Positions 53,773 through 63,098 are shown, numbered from the stretch's first letter. The stretch is DNA of 64,000 nt from Pacificoceanicola sp049341065 (GCF_049341065.1 NZ_JBMPIX010000005.1:248001-312000); one strand, 5' to 3'. Numbers and translations are program-made. The notes: generated from the letters alone by a model not told the origin.

Positions 53773-54564
53773 TCAGTCGCACCCGCGCAGGAATTCGACT
53801 ACGGTCGCGTTGAAGTCTTCGGGGCAGTCCACATTGACCGAATGACCGCCGGGCAGATCCATGATGTCAATCGCGGGATGCGATTGCGCCAGCCAGTCGC
53901 GTAGGGGCTGGAATTTCCGCTCGTAGCGACCGTTGACCAACAAGGTCGGAACCGACAATTCGCCCAAGCGGCTACGCACGGACAATCGCGGCAGCCCCTC
54001 TTGCATCAACAGCGCCATCGTTTCAGGGGAAATCGTGTCGGCCTGCCCTGCAAGCCGCCGCCGTAGGTCGGGCGGAAAGCGCCTTGCGTGCGCCGGGTGA
54101 TATGGCACGCGCCGGAGCGCGTCCGTTCCGCCGGTACGGATCCTTGCGACGAGCATCCGCCTCGCTTCAAGTGCGTCTTCTGTCTCAGTCCCACGAAGGG
54201 CTGCATTCGCATTGGTAAAGGCAACCCCGGTGCAGGCTTCTGGGAAAGTCAGGGCATAGCCTAACACGATCCCGGCACCAAAGCTCTGGCCGCACAGGTG
54301 CCATCGCGCGATGCCAAGCGATCTGCGTATCTGATCGAGCGCCTCGATGATGCTGTCAGGACGCACGTGTTCTGGATGTTCCGGCGCGGGGCTTTGGCCG
54401 TGACCGGGCAGATCGACGCGGATCAGGCGGAACTGCTCTGACAAGGCGAGGTTGGGTTCCCAGATATCGCGGCTGACCAACAGCCCATGCACCATCAGCA
54501 AAGGCGGCAACCCGGTATCGGGCGCCGCCTCATAAGCCAAAGTCGTTGCGGGGGCCCTAGTCAA
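53773..54564 (-). CDS. Alpha/beta hydrolase, first of three
   Basis: 263 residues. LLMVHGLLVSRDIWEP is the oxyanion region, GQSFGAGIVLG the nucleophile elbow with Ser, and LPGGHSVNVDCPEDF the His. It is a soluble esterase or lactonase-like hydrolase of unknown substrate. The start overlaps the stop of the next upstream hydrolase by 4 bp (ATGA), so the two are coupled and probably act on related esters. Confidence 0.88.
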   Translation of the reverse strand: MTRAPATTLAYEAAPDTGLPPLLMVHGLLVSRDIWEPNLALSEQFRLIRVDLPGHGQSPAPEHPEHVRPDSIIEALDQIRRSLGIARWHLCGQSFGAGIVLGYALTFPEACTGVAFTNANAALRGTETEDALEARRMLVARIRTGGTDALRRVPYHPAHARRFPPDLRRRLAGQADTISPETMALLMQEGLPRLSVRSRLGELSVPTLLVNGRYERKFQPLRDWLAQSHPAIDIMDLPGGHSVNVDCPEDFNATVVEFLRGCD

Positions 54565-55265
54565 ATCACCGACCGCTCCTGCAACCAGCTTCGCACAGTT
54601 TGCGCAACGGCCTCGGGCTGTTCAAACGGCAGCAGGTGCCCGGCCCCGGCAAGAACCACGGACTTCGCATCGGGGATCTGAGCCGCATCGGCGTCATGCA
54701 CGTCCTTGGTTGAAAGGTGATCCTCGTCTCCGGTGATCAGAAGCACGGGAAAGGGAAAATCGCCGATATAGGTCGTTGCATCCGGGCGATGCAGCAGGGC
54801 GAGGTTCTGGCGTTCGTGGACCTCTGGCCCACAGTCGATGACCATCTGGCGGATGCTTGCCACAAGGGCGTCGTTCTGGCCGCCTGCTTTGGACAACACC
54901 TTGGGTGCCCAGTTCTGCGCATAGCTGACCATGTCGGCATTGGCCGCGTCGATGCGCGTCTGCCGATGCGCCTGTTCGCCGGCGCCCGGGCCTTCGGCGC
55001 TGGTGCTGGACAGGATCATCGCCTTGATCCGATCCGGGGCCTGCCTGCCCATTTCCATCGCCACGCGACCACCCATGGAATGCGCCATTATGATCAGGTC
55101 GCCGGATGTTGCGGCAAGCGCGCGGCTGGCCATCTCTTGCAGGGTCGCGTCTTTGGCGGTGTCCGCGACATGGACAGCGTCCACATGCAGCCGCAGCGTC
55201 TCCGCGACGGGGGACCAGGTGCGGGCGTCCGACATGATGCCGGGAATGGTGACGAGAGTGACCAT
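54561..55265 (-). CDS. Alpha/beta hydrolase, second of three
   Basis: 234 residues from the ATG at 55265 (GGA six to eight bases upstream); a TTG twelve bases earlier is possible but weaker. GIMSDARTWSPVAETL near the N-terminus, AHSMGGRVAMEMG with the nucleophile Ser, and AGAGHLLPFEQPEAVA with His complete the triad. It is coupled with the downstream hydrolase. Substrate is unknown. Confidence 0.88.
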   Translation of the reverse strand: MVTLVTIPGIMSDARTWSPVAETLRLHVDAVHVADTAKDATLQEMASRALAATSGDLIIMAHSMGGRVAMEMGRQAPDRIKAMILSSTSAEGPGAGEQAHRQTRIDAANADMVSYAQNWAPKVLSKAGGQNDALVASIRQMVIDCGPEVHERQNLALLHRPDATTYIGDFPFPVLLITGDEDHLSTKDVHDADAAQIPDAKSVVLAGAGHLLPFEQPEAVAQTVRSWLQERSVI

Positions 55266-55363
55266 CGGGAATTCCAATCTTTGATAGCGTGCTTTGGGGC
55301 GATGCTAACAGAGCCGCATGCGGTCGGAACCTGATCATAGGTTAGTGCAGACCAAACACAAAG

Positions 55364-55394
55364 GCCCCCGGCGCGGGAGGGGCACCGGGGGGGC
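55364..55394 (-). terminator. Terminator after the third tctC
   Basis: A GC-rich hairpin (CCCCCGGTGC paired with GCGCCGGGGGC on the minus strand) is followed by TTTGTGTTT. It stands 50 bp after the tctC stop on the same strand. Confidence 0.65.
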
Positions 55395-55443
55395 GGGTCG
55401 GGCGTGGCAGGGCCGCACCCAACCGGAGTGTTTCAAGGCGCGG

Positions 55444-56424
55444 TTACCTGATCCCGGCCGCCTGAAGTCCCTTGACCGCAAGGGTATCCAGCTTCTTCGC
55501 AAAGGCAGTGTATTCATCCGGGCCAAGGAAGCGCGGTACAACCCCGGACAGGGCCTCGTACTCCTTGAATTCCTGCGAATTCACCGCCTCGCGCAGGCCC
55601 TCCGCCAGTTTCTGTTTGATCTCGTCCGGGACACCAGCGGGGGCGACCAGACCCCGGATCTGTTGCCAATCGGTATCCACGTCATAGCCCAGCTCGGTAT
55701 AGGTCGGCGCGTCGGGCAGGGCGGGGTTGCGCAGATCCGACAGCACGCCGATCACCCGGACGCGGCCCGCCTCGACAAACTCGCGCAGCGATCCCGCATT
55801 GGCCGAGCCGACATCCACATGACCGCCCAGCACATTGGCGATGGTGTCAGCGGTCTTGTTGTAGCCAACCCAGTTGATGTCGATCCCGGCGGCGTTGGTT
55901 GCCAGTTCAGACGCCACGTTCGAAACTGACCCGATTGACCCAAAGCCCCCGACGTTCGGCAGCTCGCCGCTGGTCTTCACAGCCGCGACGAAATCGTCGA
56001 ACGTCTGGTAGGGGCTGTCTGCCGATACGAACAGCATGTAGCTGTCCTGCTGCAACATGGAGATCCAGTCGAAATCATCGATGGTAAAGACGCCCTCGAG
56101 GCTGGTTTTCATGGCGGTGAACTGCGTCAGCGTGTTGACCCCCAGCGTGTAGCCATCGGGTTTGGCTGCCTTGACGATGGTCATCTGGGTCGCGCCGCCG
56201 CCGCCGGGTTTGTTGACCACGACCACCTCCTGACCGAACACCGGCTCGGTAGCACGCGCAAGGTTGCGCGCCAGAATGTCGGTTGGGCCACCGGGGCCGT
56301 TCGGGATGACGATTTCGATGGTCTTGCTCGGCCAATTGGCGACCTCGTCAGCACATGCAGCGGTGGTGGCGACCATGACGCTTGCGGCAACGGAGACGCC
56401 GCGCAGCAAAGACTGAATTCTCAT
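55444..56424 (-). CDS. Orphan TctC-like receptor (Bug family), third of three
   Basis: 326 residues from the ATG at 56424, after AGGGAGAAG. A signal peptide (1-25, ending ACADE) is present. IEIVIPNGPGGPTDILARNL, VVNKPGGGGATQM and AAKPDGYTLGVNTLTQFTAM match TctC. It is more distant from the other two. No tctAB is near. The AACCAAAGG/CCTTTGGTT inverted repeat stands upstream. Confidence 0.92.
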   Translation of the reverse strand: MRIQSLLRGVSVAASVMVATTAACADEVANWPSKTIEIVIPNGPGGPTDILARNLARATEPVFGQEVVVVNKPGGGGATQMTIVKAAKPDGYTLGVNTLTQFTAMKTSLEGVFTIDDFDWISMLQQDSYMLFVSADSPYQTFDDFVAAVKTSGELPNVGGFGSIGSVSNVASELATNAAGIDINWVGYNKTADTIANVLGGHVDVGSANAGSLREFVEAGRVRVIGVLSDLRNPALPDAPTYTELGYDVDTDWQQIRGLVAPAGVPDEIKQKLAEGLREAVNSQEFKEYEALSGVVPRFLGPDEYTAFAKKLDTLAVKGLQAAGIR

Positions 56425-56469
56425 TTTTCTTCTCCCTGTTATGGTTGCATACATTTTAAAATTGAATGC

Positions 56470-56518
56470 AACCAAAGGGTCATCTGAAAGTCATTCGTAT
56501 TGAAGTGTACCTTTGGTT
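56470..56518. promoter_or_regulatory. Long-spaced inverted repeat upstream of third tctC
   Basis: AACCAAAGG (56470-56478) and CCTTTGGTT (56510-56518) are perfect 9-bp inverted arms with a 31-bp spacer (about three helical turns apart). They contain the same AACCAA/TTGGTT half-sites as the palindrome at 46151-46167. It lies 46-94 bp from the tctC start. Confidence 0.5.
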
Positions 56519-56687
56519 AGGGCTGGCTGCACATATTCTTGTGGCAGTATTGGCCACGTTTTATTGCCACGAACCGACCTGAATCCCATAATGGGCTCCA
56601 TAGAAACAGCCGCAGGATTGGCGCATACAATCAGATGATTGACGGCATTTGGTGTGGCAAACGCTTAACAGTACGGGGAGATCAGAT

Positions 56688-57413
56688 ATGCAATCCGCAA
56701 AAGAAGGCCGCGCCTTTGTCCTTGTCCACGGCGCTGGACACGGGGGCTGGATGTGGAAGAGGGTCAGGGACCAACTGCACGCCAAAGGGCACCGCGTCTT
56801 TACCCCGACGCTGACCGGGCTTGGCGAACGCTCGCATCTGATGAGCGGCGACATCACGTTGCAGACCCATATCGACGACGTCGTGAACGTCTTCAAATGG
56901 GAGGACCTGACCGACGCCGTTCTGGTCGGCCATTCCTATGCGGGCTGGGTCGTCACCGGCGCGATGGAGCATCTCGAGGACCGGGTGTCGGGGATCGTCT
57001 ACCTCGATGCCTTCCTGCCCGATGACGGCCAGCGCGGCATGGATTTCCTGAACGAGCAGCAGACCGCCGCCTTTGAAGAAGCGCAGGCCAAGGGCGAAGT
57101 CTCGCGTCCGGGTCCGAATTCCAAGGCATTGCGTATCCAGTCGGACGAGGACGCGGCCTGGGTCGATTCCAAGATCACTCAGCAGCCCATCGGTGTGTCC
57201 CTTCAGGCGCTGAACCTGAGCGGTGCGCGGGATCGGGTGGCGAAAAAGCTCTACGTCCGCGCGCCCCTCTTTCCGCAGCCGCGGTTCGATGCGGCGCTGG
57301 AACGCTGCCAAGCGGATGACAGCTGGAAGACCATCGTCATGGAAAACTGCGGCCACGATCCGATGATCGACGATCCGGATGCAGTCGTTGCTATGCTTGA
57401 GGACATGCTGTGA
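56688..57413 (+). CDS. Alpha/beta hydrolase (plant-esterase/hydroxynitrile-lyase-like group), third of three
   Basis: 241 residues from the ATG at 56688, with GGGGAG upstream. FVLVHGAGHGGWMWKRVRDQ, GHSYAGWVVTGAME with the nucleophile Ser, and NCGHDPMIDDPDAVVA with His define the SABP2/hydroxynitrile lyase-like esterase group. It may cleave a methyl ester or cyanohydrin; the latter would connect to nitrile metabolism but is not supported further. The stop overlaps the next start in GTGA. Confidence 0.85.
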   Translation: MQSAKEGRAFVLVHGAGHGGWMWKRVRDQLHAKGHRVFTPTLTGLGERSHLMSGDITLQTHIDDVVNVFKWEDLTDAVLVGHSYAGWVVTGAMEHLEDRVSGIVYLDAFLPDDGQRGMDFLNEQQTAAFEEAQAKGEVSRPGPNSKALRIQSDEDAAWVDSKITQQPIGVSLQALNLSGARDRVAKKLYVRAPLFPQPRFDAALERCQADDSWKTIVMENCGHDPMIDDPDAVVAMLEDML

Positions 57414-58105
57414 GCCAATCCGCCTTGACCGTATTTGCGCCGGCGGCCTTTGCGTCGGCGTTGAACGCGCTTGAGCAGGATATCGAACCAGGGTTGTTCT
57501 CTTTTGCGTATGGCCCCGCCGCAGGCCCGGCACCAAACAGCATCACCAGCCGATTGCAGGCGGGTGAGCAGTCCGACCTTGCGATTTTGCCGATGGGTCT
57601 GGCCGAGGCCGAGATCGCCGCCGGTCGGTTGGTCGGCGTGCCGGTCCGTGTTTTTGCCTCGACCGTCGCGTTCTGCGTGGCGCCGGGGGCTGAGGTCCCG
57701 GATCTGTCGACCGAGGTGGGCCTTTGGAAAGCCCTGTCCGATGCCCCATCGATTGGACTCTCGGCAGCGGGCAGCGGCACTTTTTTTCGCAATGTGTTGG
57801 TGCCTGTATCTGGCCAAGCCGATGCGCTGACGGCGAAATTGCAAACGATCACCGATCGCTCGGTCGGGCAGGCGGTGGCCGAAGGGCTGGTCGCGCTCGG
57901 TTTCCAACAGAAGGCCGAGCTTCTGGAGGTGGACGGGATCACGGTCATCGACGATCTGGCCGATGTGGCCCGCAACGACACATGGCTTGCGCTTGCACAG
58001 GGGGCAGGTGGCCGAAGTCCCGCAAAAAATGCCTTGTTCGAACACATGCGTTCGGCGCGCGGTCAGCAAATTTTGGCAGAGCATGGTCTGACGCCCGCGC
58101 CTTGA
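57410..58105 (+). CDS. Leaderless periplasmic-binding-protein-like protein
   Basis: 231 residues from a GTG at 57410 that overlaps the hydrolase stop. The sequence begins LTVFAPAAFASALNALEQDI, like ModA-type binding proteins, and includes QAGEQSDLAILPMGLAEAE and a glycine-rich GLSAAGSGTFFRNVLV. It has no signal peptide, so it should stay in the cytoplasm, unlike normal receptors. It may sense or sequester the hydrolase product. The assignment to the binding-protein fold is from pattern only. Confidence 0.65.
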   Translation: MSQSALTVFAPAAFASALNALEQDIEPGLFSFAYGPAAGPAPNSITSRLQAGEQSDLAILPMGLAEAEIAAGRLVGVPVRVFASTVAFCVAPGAEVPDLSTEVGLWKALSDAPSIGLSAAGSGTFFRNVLVPVSGQADALTAKLQTITDRSVGQAVAEGLVALGFQQKAELLEVDGITVIDDLADVARNDTWLALAQGAGGRSPAKNALFEHMRSARGQQILAEHGLTPAP

Positions 58106-58160
58106 TTTCCCAGACCCTCTGCCGGGACAACCGATCCCGGCGGAGGACTGAGTGCGGTCG

Positions 58161-59327
58161 CTAGTTCGACGGCACGGCCCGAGGCGCCCGCTGGTCGAAA
58201 CGGCGGTCAAAGATGCCTTCGGCGATACGGTTCTTCATGATCTCGATCGACCCGCCTGCAATCATCCACCCTCGCGTCCGGCGCAGGCAGTATTGCGCGG
58301 TGCTTTCGCTGGAGAAGCCCAGACCGCCCATGATCTGCACCGCTTCGTTGGCCGCGAAAAAGCCTGCCTCGTTGCAAGCCAGCTTGGCCAGCGCGGTCTC
58401 ATGCGCCGAAGGCAAGCTGCCTGCGCCATTCACCGCCGCCCGCATCAGCAACAGGTGCGCCGCTTCCAGTTTCAGCTCCATCTCTGCGAACTTCCATTGC
58501 AGGCCCTGAAATTCGCACAAGGGCCGTCCGAATTGTGTGCGCGTCAGGGCGTGCTCGCGCGCGAGATTGAAGGCGTGCCGCCCGACGGCCACCGCCCGTG
58601 CCGCATTGCCCAAACGCTCGACGTTGAACCCGGCGATCTGCTTCTTGAAGCCGCCTTCGCCCAGGAGGACGTTGCCCTTTGGGATGCGCACATTGTCAAA
58701 ATAGAGTTGGCACCAGTCCTCGCCATTCATGAAACTGGAGGGCGTGCCGATCTCGAAGCCGGGCGTGCCACGCTCGATCAGAACCGAACCGATCCCGCCG
58801 GTGCCGGGGCCGAAGCGGACATAGACGAGGAACAGATTGGCGAGGCTGCTATGCGTGCCGAAAACCTTAGTGCCATTGATGATGACATCATCGCCGTCCG
58901 GGGTCGCCGTTGTTGTTAGCTCGGTCACGGCAGAGCCTGCGCCCGGTTCGGTCATCCCGAGAGACATCAGCGTCTTGCCCGCGAGGATTCCGGCCAGATA
59001 ACGTGCCTTCTGCTCTGGCGTTGCGTATTCGACAAAGGTTCTGACCGGGCCGAAATTGCCCGCCTGAATCACGTCGCCCGACTTTGGGCAAACCTCTGCC
59101 ACGGCCTGAATGGCAATGATCGCATCCACCAGCGTGCCGCCGCTGCCCCCGTCCGCCTCGTCGAAGAGGATACCCAGCAGGCCCACCTCGGCAAGCCTGG
59201 CGGCGACATCCCAAGGATAGTCCTCTGACGCGGCGCGTTCAGCCGCGCCGGGGGCCAGCTCGGCCTGTGCAAAGCGGGTGACTATGTCTCGGAACTGCCG
59301 CTGCTCTTCGTTCAGATTGAAGTCCAC
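58161..59327 (-). CDS. Acyl-CoA dehydrogenase
   Basis: 388 residues. MSLGMTEPGAGSAVTELTTT is the FAD/substrate loop of acyl-CoA dehydrogenases, with the central beta region INGTKVFGTHSSLANLFLVY. The C-terminal helix region includes GWMIAGGSIEIMKNRIAEGI, in which Glu stands near the catalytic position. It introduces the alpha-beta double bond using FAD and ETF. It supplies the first beta-oxidation step missing from the 22-34 kb region, although distant and on the other strand. It is a monocistronic gene. Confidence 0.92.
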   Translation of the reverse strand: MDFNLNEEQRQFRDIVTRFAQAELAPGAAERAASEDYPWDVAARLAEVGLLGILFDEADGGSGGTLVDAIIAIQAVAEVCPKSGDVIQAGNFGPVRTFVEYATPEQKARYLAGILAGKTLMSLGMTEPGAGSAVTELTTTATPDGDDVIINGTKVFGTHSSLANLFLVYVRFGPGTGGIGSVLIERGTPGFEIGTPSSFMNGEDWCQLYFDNVRIPKGNVLLGEGGFKKQIAGFNVERLGNAARAVAVGRHAFNLAREHALTRTQFGRPLCEFQGLQWKFAEMELKLEAAHLLLMRAAVNGAGSLPSAHETALAKLACNEAGFFAANEAVQIMGGLGFSSESTAQYCLRRTRGWMIAGGSIEIMKNRIAEGIFDRRFDQRAPRAVPSN

Positions 59328-59657
59328 TAGGCGGAACCCTCCCTACTTGATGGCTTCAAATCTAGCGCATCCTCCGGGCGCGTTTAACTAACCAGTGGTT
59401 CGCTTCCGGAAACAAAAACTTGTGCCAGAGCCGACCGGGAGCGGCTCCTGCTGTGTGCCCGCGCCGCAGAACCCCGGCAGCCATGGCCGACCAACAGTTA
59501 TCCCAGTCCTAACTTATAGGTTCTGTCTGCCGAAATTGTCTGCATCTATTCTGAGATCGTAGCACATACAAATAGCTTCAATGCGGAGCAAATTTAGGTA
59601 CCGAAAGCAGGGGCGGGCGGCCGGTTGGCCATAAGCCGTTGCATATGGGAGGGGAAT
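59328..59657. other. Divergent intergenic region
   Basis: 330 bp between the acyl-CoA dehydrogenase (minus) and the isochorismatase-fold gene (plus), with AT-rich parts near 59510-59590. No gene or strong repeat is seen. Confidence 0.45.
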
Positions 59658-60242
59658 ATGAAGTCTGCGCTTCTCATCTTGGACATGCAGAACGAGCTGA
59701 TCCATCCGCAGGGAAAGGTCGGTCGAAACGGCTTTGCCAAGACCGCGGCAGACCTGAACCTGGTTCAGAAAACGGCCCGGGTCGCCCAGGCGTTTCGGGA
59801 CCGGAACCTGCCTGTGATCTTCGTCAATGTCGGGTTCGAAAAGGGATATATCGATGCAATCAGCAAACAATCTCGGCTGGCGCATCTGAAGGAGACGGGC
59901 GCCTTGGTGATCGGAGAGTTCGGCACCGAGTTTCCCGAGGAGCTTGCGCCGCAGGAGGGCGAACTGGTGGTGACAAAGCGGGCGGTCAACCCGTTTCATA
60001 ACTCCAACCTGCTCAACTGGCTGACGGTCAATAAGGTCGAGCGCATCGTTCTGGCCGGGGTTTACACCCATATGGTGGTCGACAGCACTGCCCGCCACGG
60101 CGACGATTCCGGTCTCTTCGTGACGGTGCTGGAGGATTGCTGCGCCTCGCCGGACATGGAGCTGCACCGGATCGAATGCGAGAAGATCCTGCCGCTGTTC
60201 GGCACCGTGACCCCCTCGGAGGACTTCCTGAAGACGCTCTAG
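59658..60242 (+). CDS. Isochorismatase-fold protein lacking the cysteine nucleophile
   Basis: 194 residues from the ATG at 59658 with GGAGGGG upstream. SALLILDMQNELIHPQGK holds the Asp and VVTKRAVNPF the Lys of the family. In the usual GxxTxxCVxSTAR motif the sequence is GVYTHMVVDSTARHG, so the catalytic Cys is replaced by Val. This looks more like isochorismatases (GVYAHIG) that need no Cys. It is therefore not a typical amidase/cysteine hydrolase. It lies 56 bp before dctP and is probably cotranscribed. Confidence 0.88.
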   Translation: MKSALLILDMQNELIHPQGKVGRNGFAKTAADLNLVQKTARVAQAFRDRNLPVIFVNVGFEKGYIDAISKQSRLAHLKETGALVIGEFGTEFPEELAPQEGELVVTKRAVNPFHNSNLLNWLTVNKVERIVLAGVYTHMVVDSTARHGDDSGLFVTVLEDCCASPDMELHRIECEKILPLFGTVTPSEDFLKTL

Positions 60243-60298
60243 GCGCGCGGAGACCCGACACCAAACCATACCATCATTGTTCATAGGGAGGAGAAACG

Positions 60299-61312
60299 AT
60301 GAAAATGAGTACGTTCGCAGGCGCGGCGGCATTTGCCGTCTGTAGTCTGGCCGCAAGCCTGGGCCATGCGGCCGAATACACCATCCGGGTCGGCAACTGG
60401 AACCCGAACCCAAACCATGCCGTTGTCAAAGCCTTGGAGGAATGGGCCGCGACAATTGTCGCTGAATCGGACGGCAGGATCGAGGTGTCCATCGACAAGG
60501 CGATCATCGGCAAGCCGGCGGGTCAATACGACCTGATCCGCCAGGGCGTCGTGCAGGCAGGTTGGGGCGTGTTGGCCTGGACACCGGGGCGCTTTGAGCT
60601 GAGCCAGGTCGTCGAGTTGCCGTTCCTCTCGCCCAACGGCGAGGAGGGCAGCCGCAAGATCACCGAAATCTGGCAGAACCATTTCTCCGATCAGGAGTTC
60701 ACCGATACCAAGCTGCTGGCGCTGCATGTTCATGCGCCAGGCGCGCTGCACACCAAGGTCAAGATCGACACGCTCGCCGACCTAAAAGGCCAGAAGATCC
60801 GCACACTTGGGTCAGGTGTGGAATGGGCCGAGGCGCTGGGGGCGACCGCCGTGGTCATGCCGGCCAGCAAGGCCCATGAGGCTCTGGCGCGGGGCGTCGC
60901 CGACGGGATCCTGTTTCCCTTCGACGCCATCCAGTCTTACCGTCTGGAAGAGATCCTGCCCTATCACCTCGAAGTGCCGAATGGTCTCTACACGATCACT
61001 TTCTTCTTTGCGATGAACAAGCGCTTCTATGACTCGCTGCCTGATGATCTCAAAGCGGTGATCGACGCCAACTCCGGCCCCGATCTTGCCGCCAAAATCG
61101 GTCGGCACTGGGACGAAGCGGCCACGGTCACCCGCAAGGCGCTGGTGGGAGACCCCGGGCACGAGGTCACCACGGCGGATGCGGCGATGATGGAAGAGCT
61201 TAAGGCGCGTTCCGCTGACGTCTTCCAAGCTTGGAAGGACATCGCCACCGCCAAAGGCATCGATGCCGAAACGATCCTGAGCGAGTTCCCGGCCTCGGGC
61301 CACTCGCAATGA
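60299..61312 (+). CDS. dctP: TRAP transporter periplasmic receptor DctP
   Basis: 337 residues with a signal peptide (1-24, ending GHAAEY) and GGAGGAG before the ATG. The DctP fold has KIDTLADLKGQKIRTLGSGV and ALARGVADGILFPFDAI as recognition regions. It binds a carboxylate and hands it to DctQM. The stop overlaps the dctQ start (ATGA). Confidence 0.93.
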   Translation: MKMSTFAGAAAFAVCSLAASLGHAAEYTIRVGNWNPNPNHAVVKALEEWAATIVAESDGRIEVSIDKAIIGKPAGQYDLIRQGVVQAGWGVLAWTPGRFELSQVVELPFLSPNGEEGSRKITEIWQNHFSDQEFTDTKLLALHVHAPGALHTKVKIDTLADLKGQKIRTLGSGVEWAEALGATAVVMPASKAHEALARGVADGILFPFDAIQSYRLEEILPYHLEVPNGLYTITFFFAMNKRFYDSLPDDLKAVIDANSGPDLAAKIGRHWDEAATVTRKALVGDPGHEVTTADAAMMEELKARSADVFQAWKDIATAKGIDAETILSEFPASGHSQ

Positions 61313-61812
61313 GGGGTCTGTTCAAGCTCATTGAACGGTTCCGCAGGGTCACCGTCGCTTTTGCGGCGGTGGTCTTGGCCGGGCTGGCCTGTCTGGTCTT
61401 CGTCGATGTGACCGGCAGGTACGTCTTTTCCGCGCCGCTGCCCGGGACCGTCGAACTGATCGAGGGTTTCATGGCCATCGTCATGTTCGGCGCCTTGGCC
61501 GAAGTGACCCGGCACCGCGAGCATATTCGCCTTGATTTCCTGCTTGCAAGATCGCGCGGGCGTCTGAAGCAGGTCTTGGAGATGTTGAGTGATCTGGCAG
61601 TGCTTCTGCTCGTGCTGGGCGCGACATGGGCCGTTTTCGAACGCACGCTGTCGCTCTACGACTCCGGCGATCTGACACCCATTCTTGATCTACCCCTTTA
61701 CATGATGGCCGCGCTCGCGCTGCTGACCCTGTTGGTGGCCTGTGCGGTTGCCGTTCGGGTCCTGGTGGGGGGAGCAGGCAAGGATCGGCAAGACGCGGAG
61801 ACCCATCCATGA
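61309..61812 (+). CDS. dctQ: TRAP transporter small permease DctQ
   Basis: 167 residues from the ATG at 61309. Four hydrophobic segments and the conserved DVTGRYVF...GTVELIEGFM region match DctQ. It couples DctM and DctP. It overlaps both neighbours by 4 bp. Confidence 0.92.
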   Translation: MRGLFKLIERFRRVTVAFAAVVLAGLACLVFVDVTGRYVFSAPLPGTVELIEGFMAIVMFGALAEVTRHREHIRLDFLLARSRGRLKQVLEMLSDLAVLLLVLGATWAVFERTLSLYDSGDLTPILDLPLYMMAALALLTLLVACAVAVRVLVGGAGKDRQDAETHP

Positions 61813-63098
61813 GCGAACATGAGGTCACGGCCTTGGTCATCGGGTTGCTGCTGTCGATGATGGTGCTCGGCGTGCCAATCGGCGCGGCCATGGCGCTCTC
61901 GGCTTTCACCGGTATCATGATCCTCTACGGATTAAGTACGGCCTTCTTCATGGTCGGCGAGGTCGCGATTGAGGTGGGGTTCAACTATGAACTCTGCATC
62001 ATTCCGCTGTTCATCTTGATGGGCAACCTGGCGACCAAGGCGGGAATGTCGGCCGATCTTTACCAGGGCTGCGCACGCCTGTTCGGCGGCGTGCGAGGTG
62101 CGCTGGCAATGGCCACGATCCTGGCTTGTGGCTGCTTTGCCGCTGTATCCGGATCGTCGCTCGCCACGGCGACGGCGCTGGGGCGGGTCTCTCTGCCGGA
62201 AATGAAGCGTAACAATTATAGTGACTCGCTCGCCACCGGCTGCGTCGCCGCGGGGGGCACCATTGGCGTGCTGATCCCGCCGTCGATCATTCTAGTGATC
62301 TACGGCGTACTTACCGAAACCTCGATCACCGATCTCTTTGTCGCCGCGGTCATCCCCGGTTTGATGCAGATCGTGATCTATGCCGCGACGATTGCCGTCG
62401 TCGTGAAAATCTGGCCCAGTTCGGCGGGCCGCAGCCACCCCACAAGCTTTCGCGAGAAGCTGGCGGCCCTGCCGCAGATCTCCAGCATGTTCATTCTCTT
62501 CGCGCTGATCATCGGCGGGCTCTACCTCGGGGTCTTCACACCGACCGAGGCGGCGGGCTTCGGGGTGATCTTCGCTCTGGCCATCGGACTATTGCGGCGA
62601 TCGATCACCGTGTCGCAGATGATCGAGGCGGTCTATTCAACCGTCCGGACAACGGGGATGATCGCCCTGATCATTTTCGGAGCCTTCCTACTGATCAACT
62701 TCTTCGTACTTACCCGCGCGAACATCGCGATTGCCGATTACATCCTGTCTTTGAATACGTCGCCAGCGCTGGTGTTGCTCTTCATCCTGCTGACATATCT
62801 GATCCTGGGGTGTTTCCTCGACAGCATTGGCATGGTGCTGCTGACCGTTCCCGTGATCTTTCCAATCATCACGGGGCTGGGGTACGACCCGGTCTGGTTT
62901 GGCATCATCCTGGTGATCGTGGTGGAAACGGGTATGATTACACCGCCCTTAGGCATCAACGTCTTCGCGATAAAGTCCATCGCGCCAGAGGTTCCTCTTG
63001 GAACGATTTTCAGGGGCGTGATGCCATTCTGGGGAGCCGATCTAATCAGGCTGGCATTACTTGTAGCGTTCCCTGCACTCACATTGGCGTTGTTGTAG
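61809..63098 (+). CDS. dctM: TRAP transporter large permease DctM
   Basis: 429 residues with about twelve membrane segments. FAAVSGSSLATATALGRVSL, AAGGTIGVLIPPSIILVIYG and FLDSIGMVLLTVPVIFPI are the DctM signatures. It catalyses ion-coupled import through the inner membrane. The gene ends the TRAP operon and is followed by IS debris. Confidence 0.95.
   Translation: MSEHEVTALVIGLLLSMMVLGVPIGAAMALSAFTGIMILYGLSTAFFMVGEVAIEVGFNYELCIIPLFILMGNLATKAGMSADLYQGCARLFGGVRGALAMATILACGCFAAVSGSSLATATALGRVSLPEMKRNNYSDSLATGCVAAGGTIGVLIPPSIILVIYGVLTETSITDLFVAAVIPGLMQIVIYAATIAVVVKIWPSSAGRSHPTSFREKLAALPQISSMFILFALIIGGLYLGVFTPTEAAGFGVIFALAIGLLRRSITVSQMIEAVYSTVRTTGMIALIIFGAFLLINFFVLTRANIAIADYILSLNTSPALVLLFILLTYLILGCFLDSIGMVLLTVPVIFPIITGLGYDPVWFGIILVIVVETGMITPPLGINVFAIKSIAPEVPLGTIFRGVMPFWGADLIRLALLVAFPALTLALL

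Noticed and set aside
56536..56572. Inverted words TGTGGCA/TGCCACG upstream of the third hydrolase
   Set aside because: Arms are short and imperfectly spaced, with no second example in the window; not enough to call an operator.
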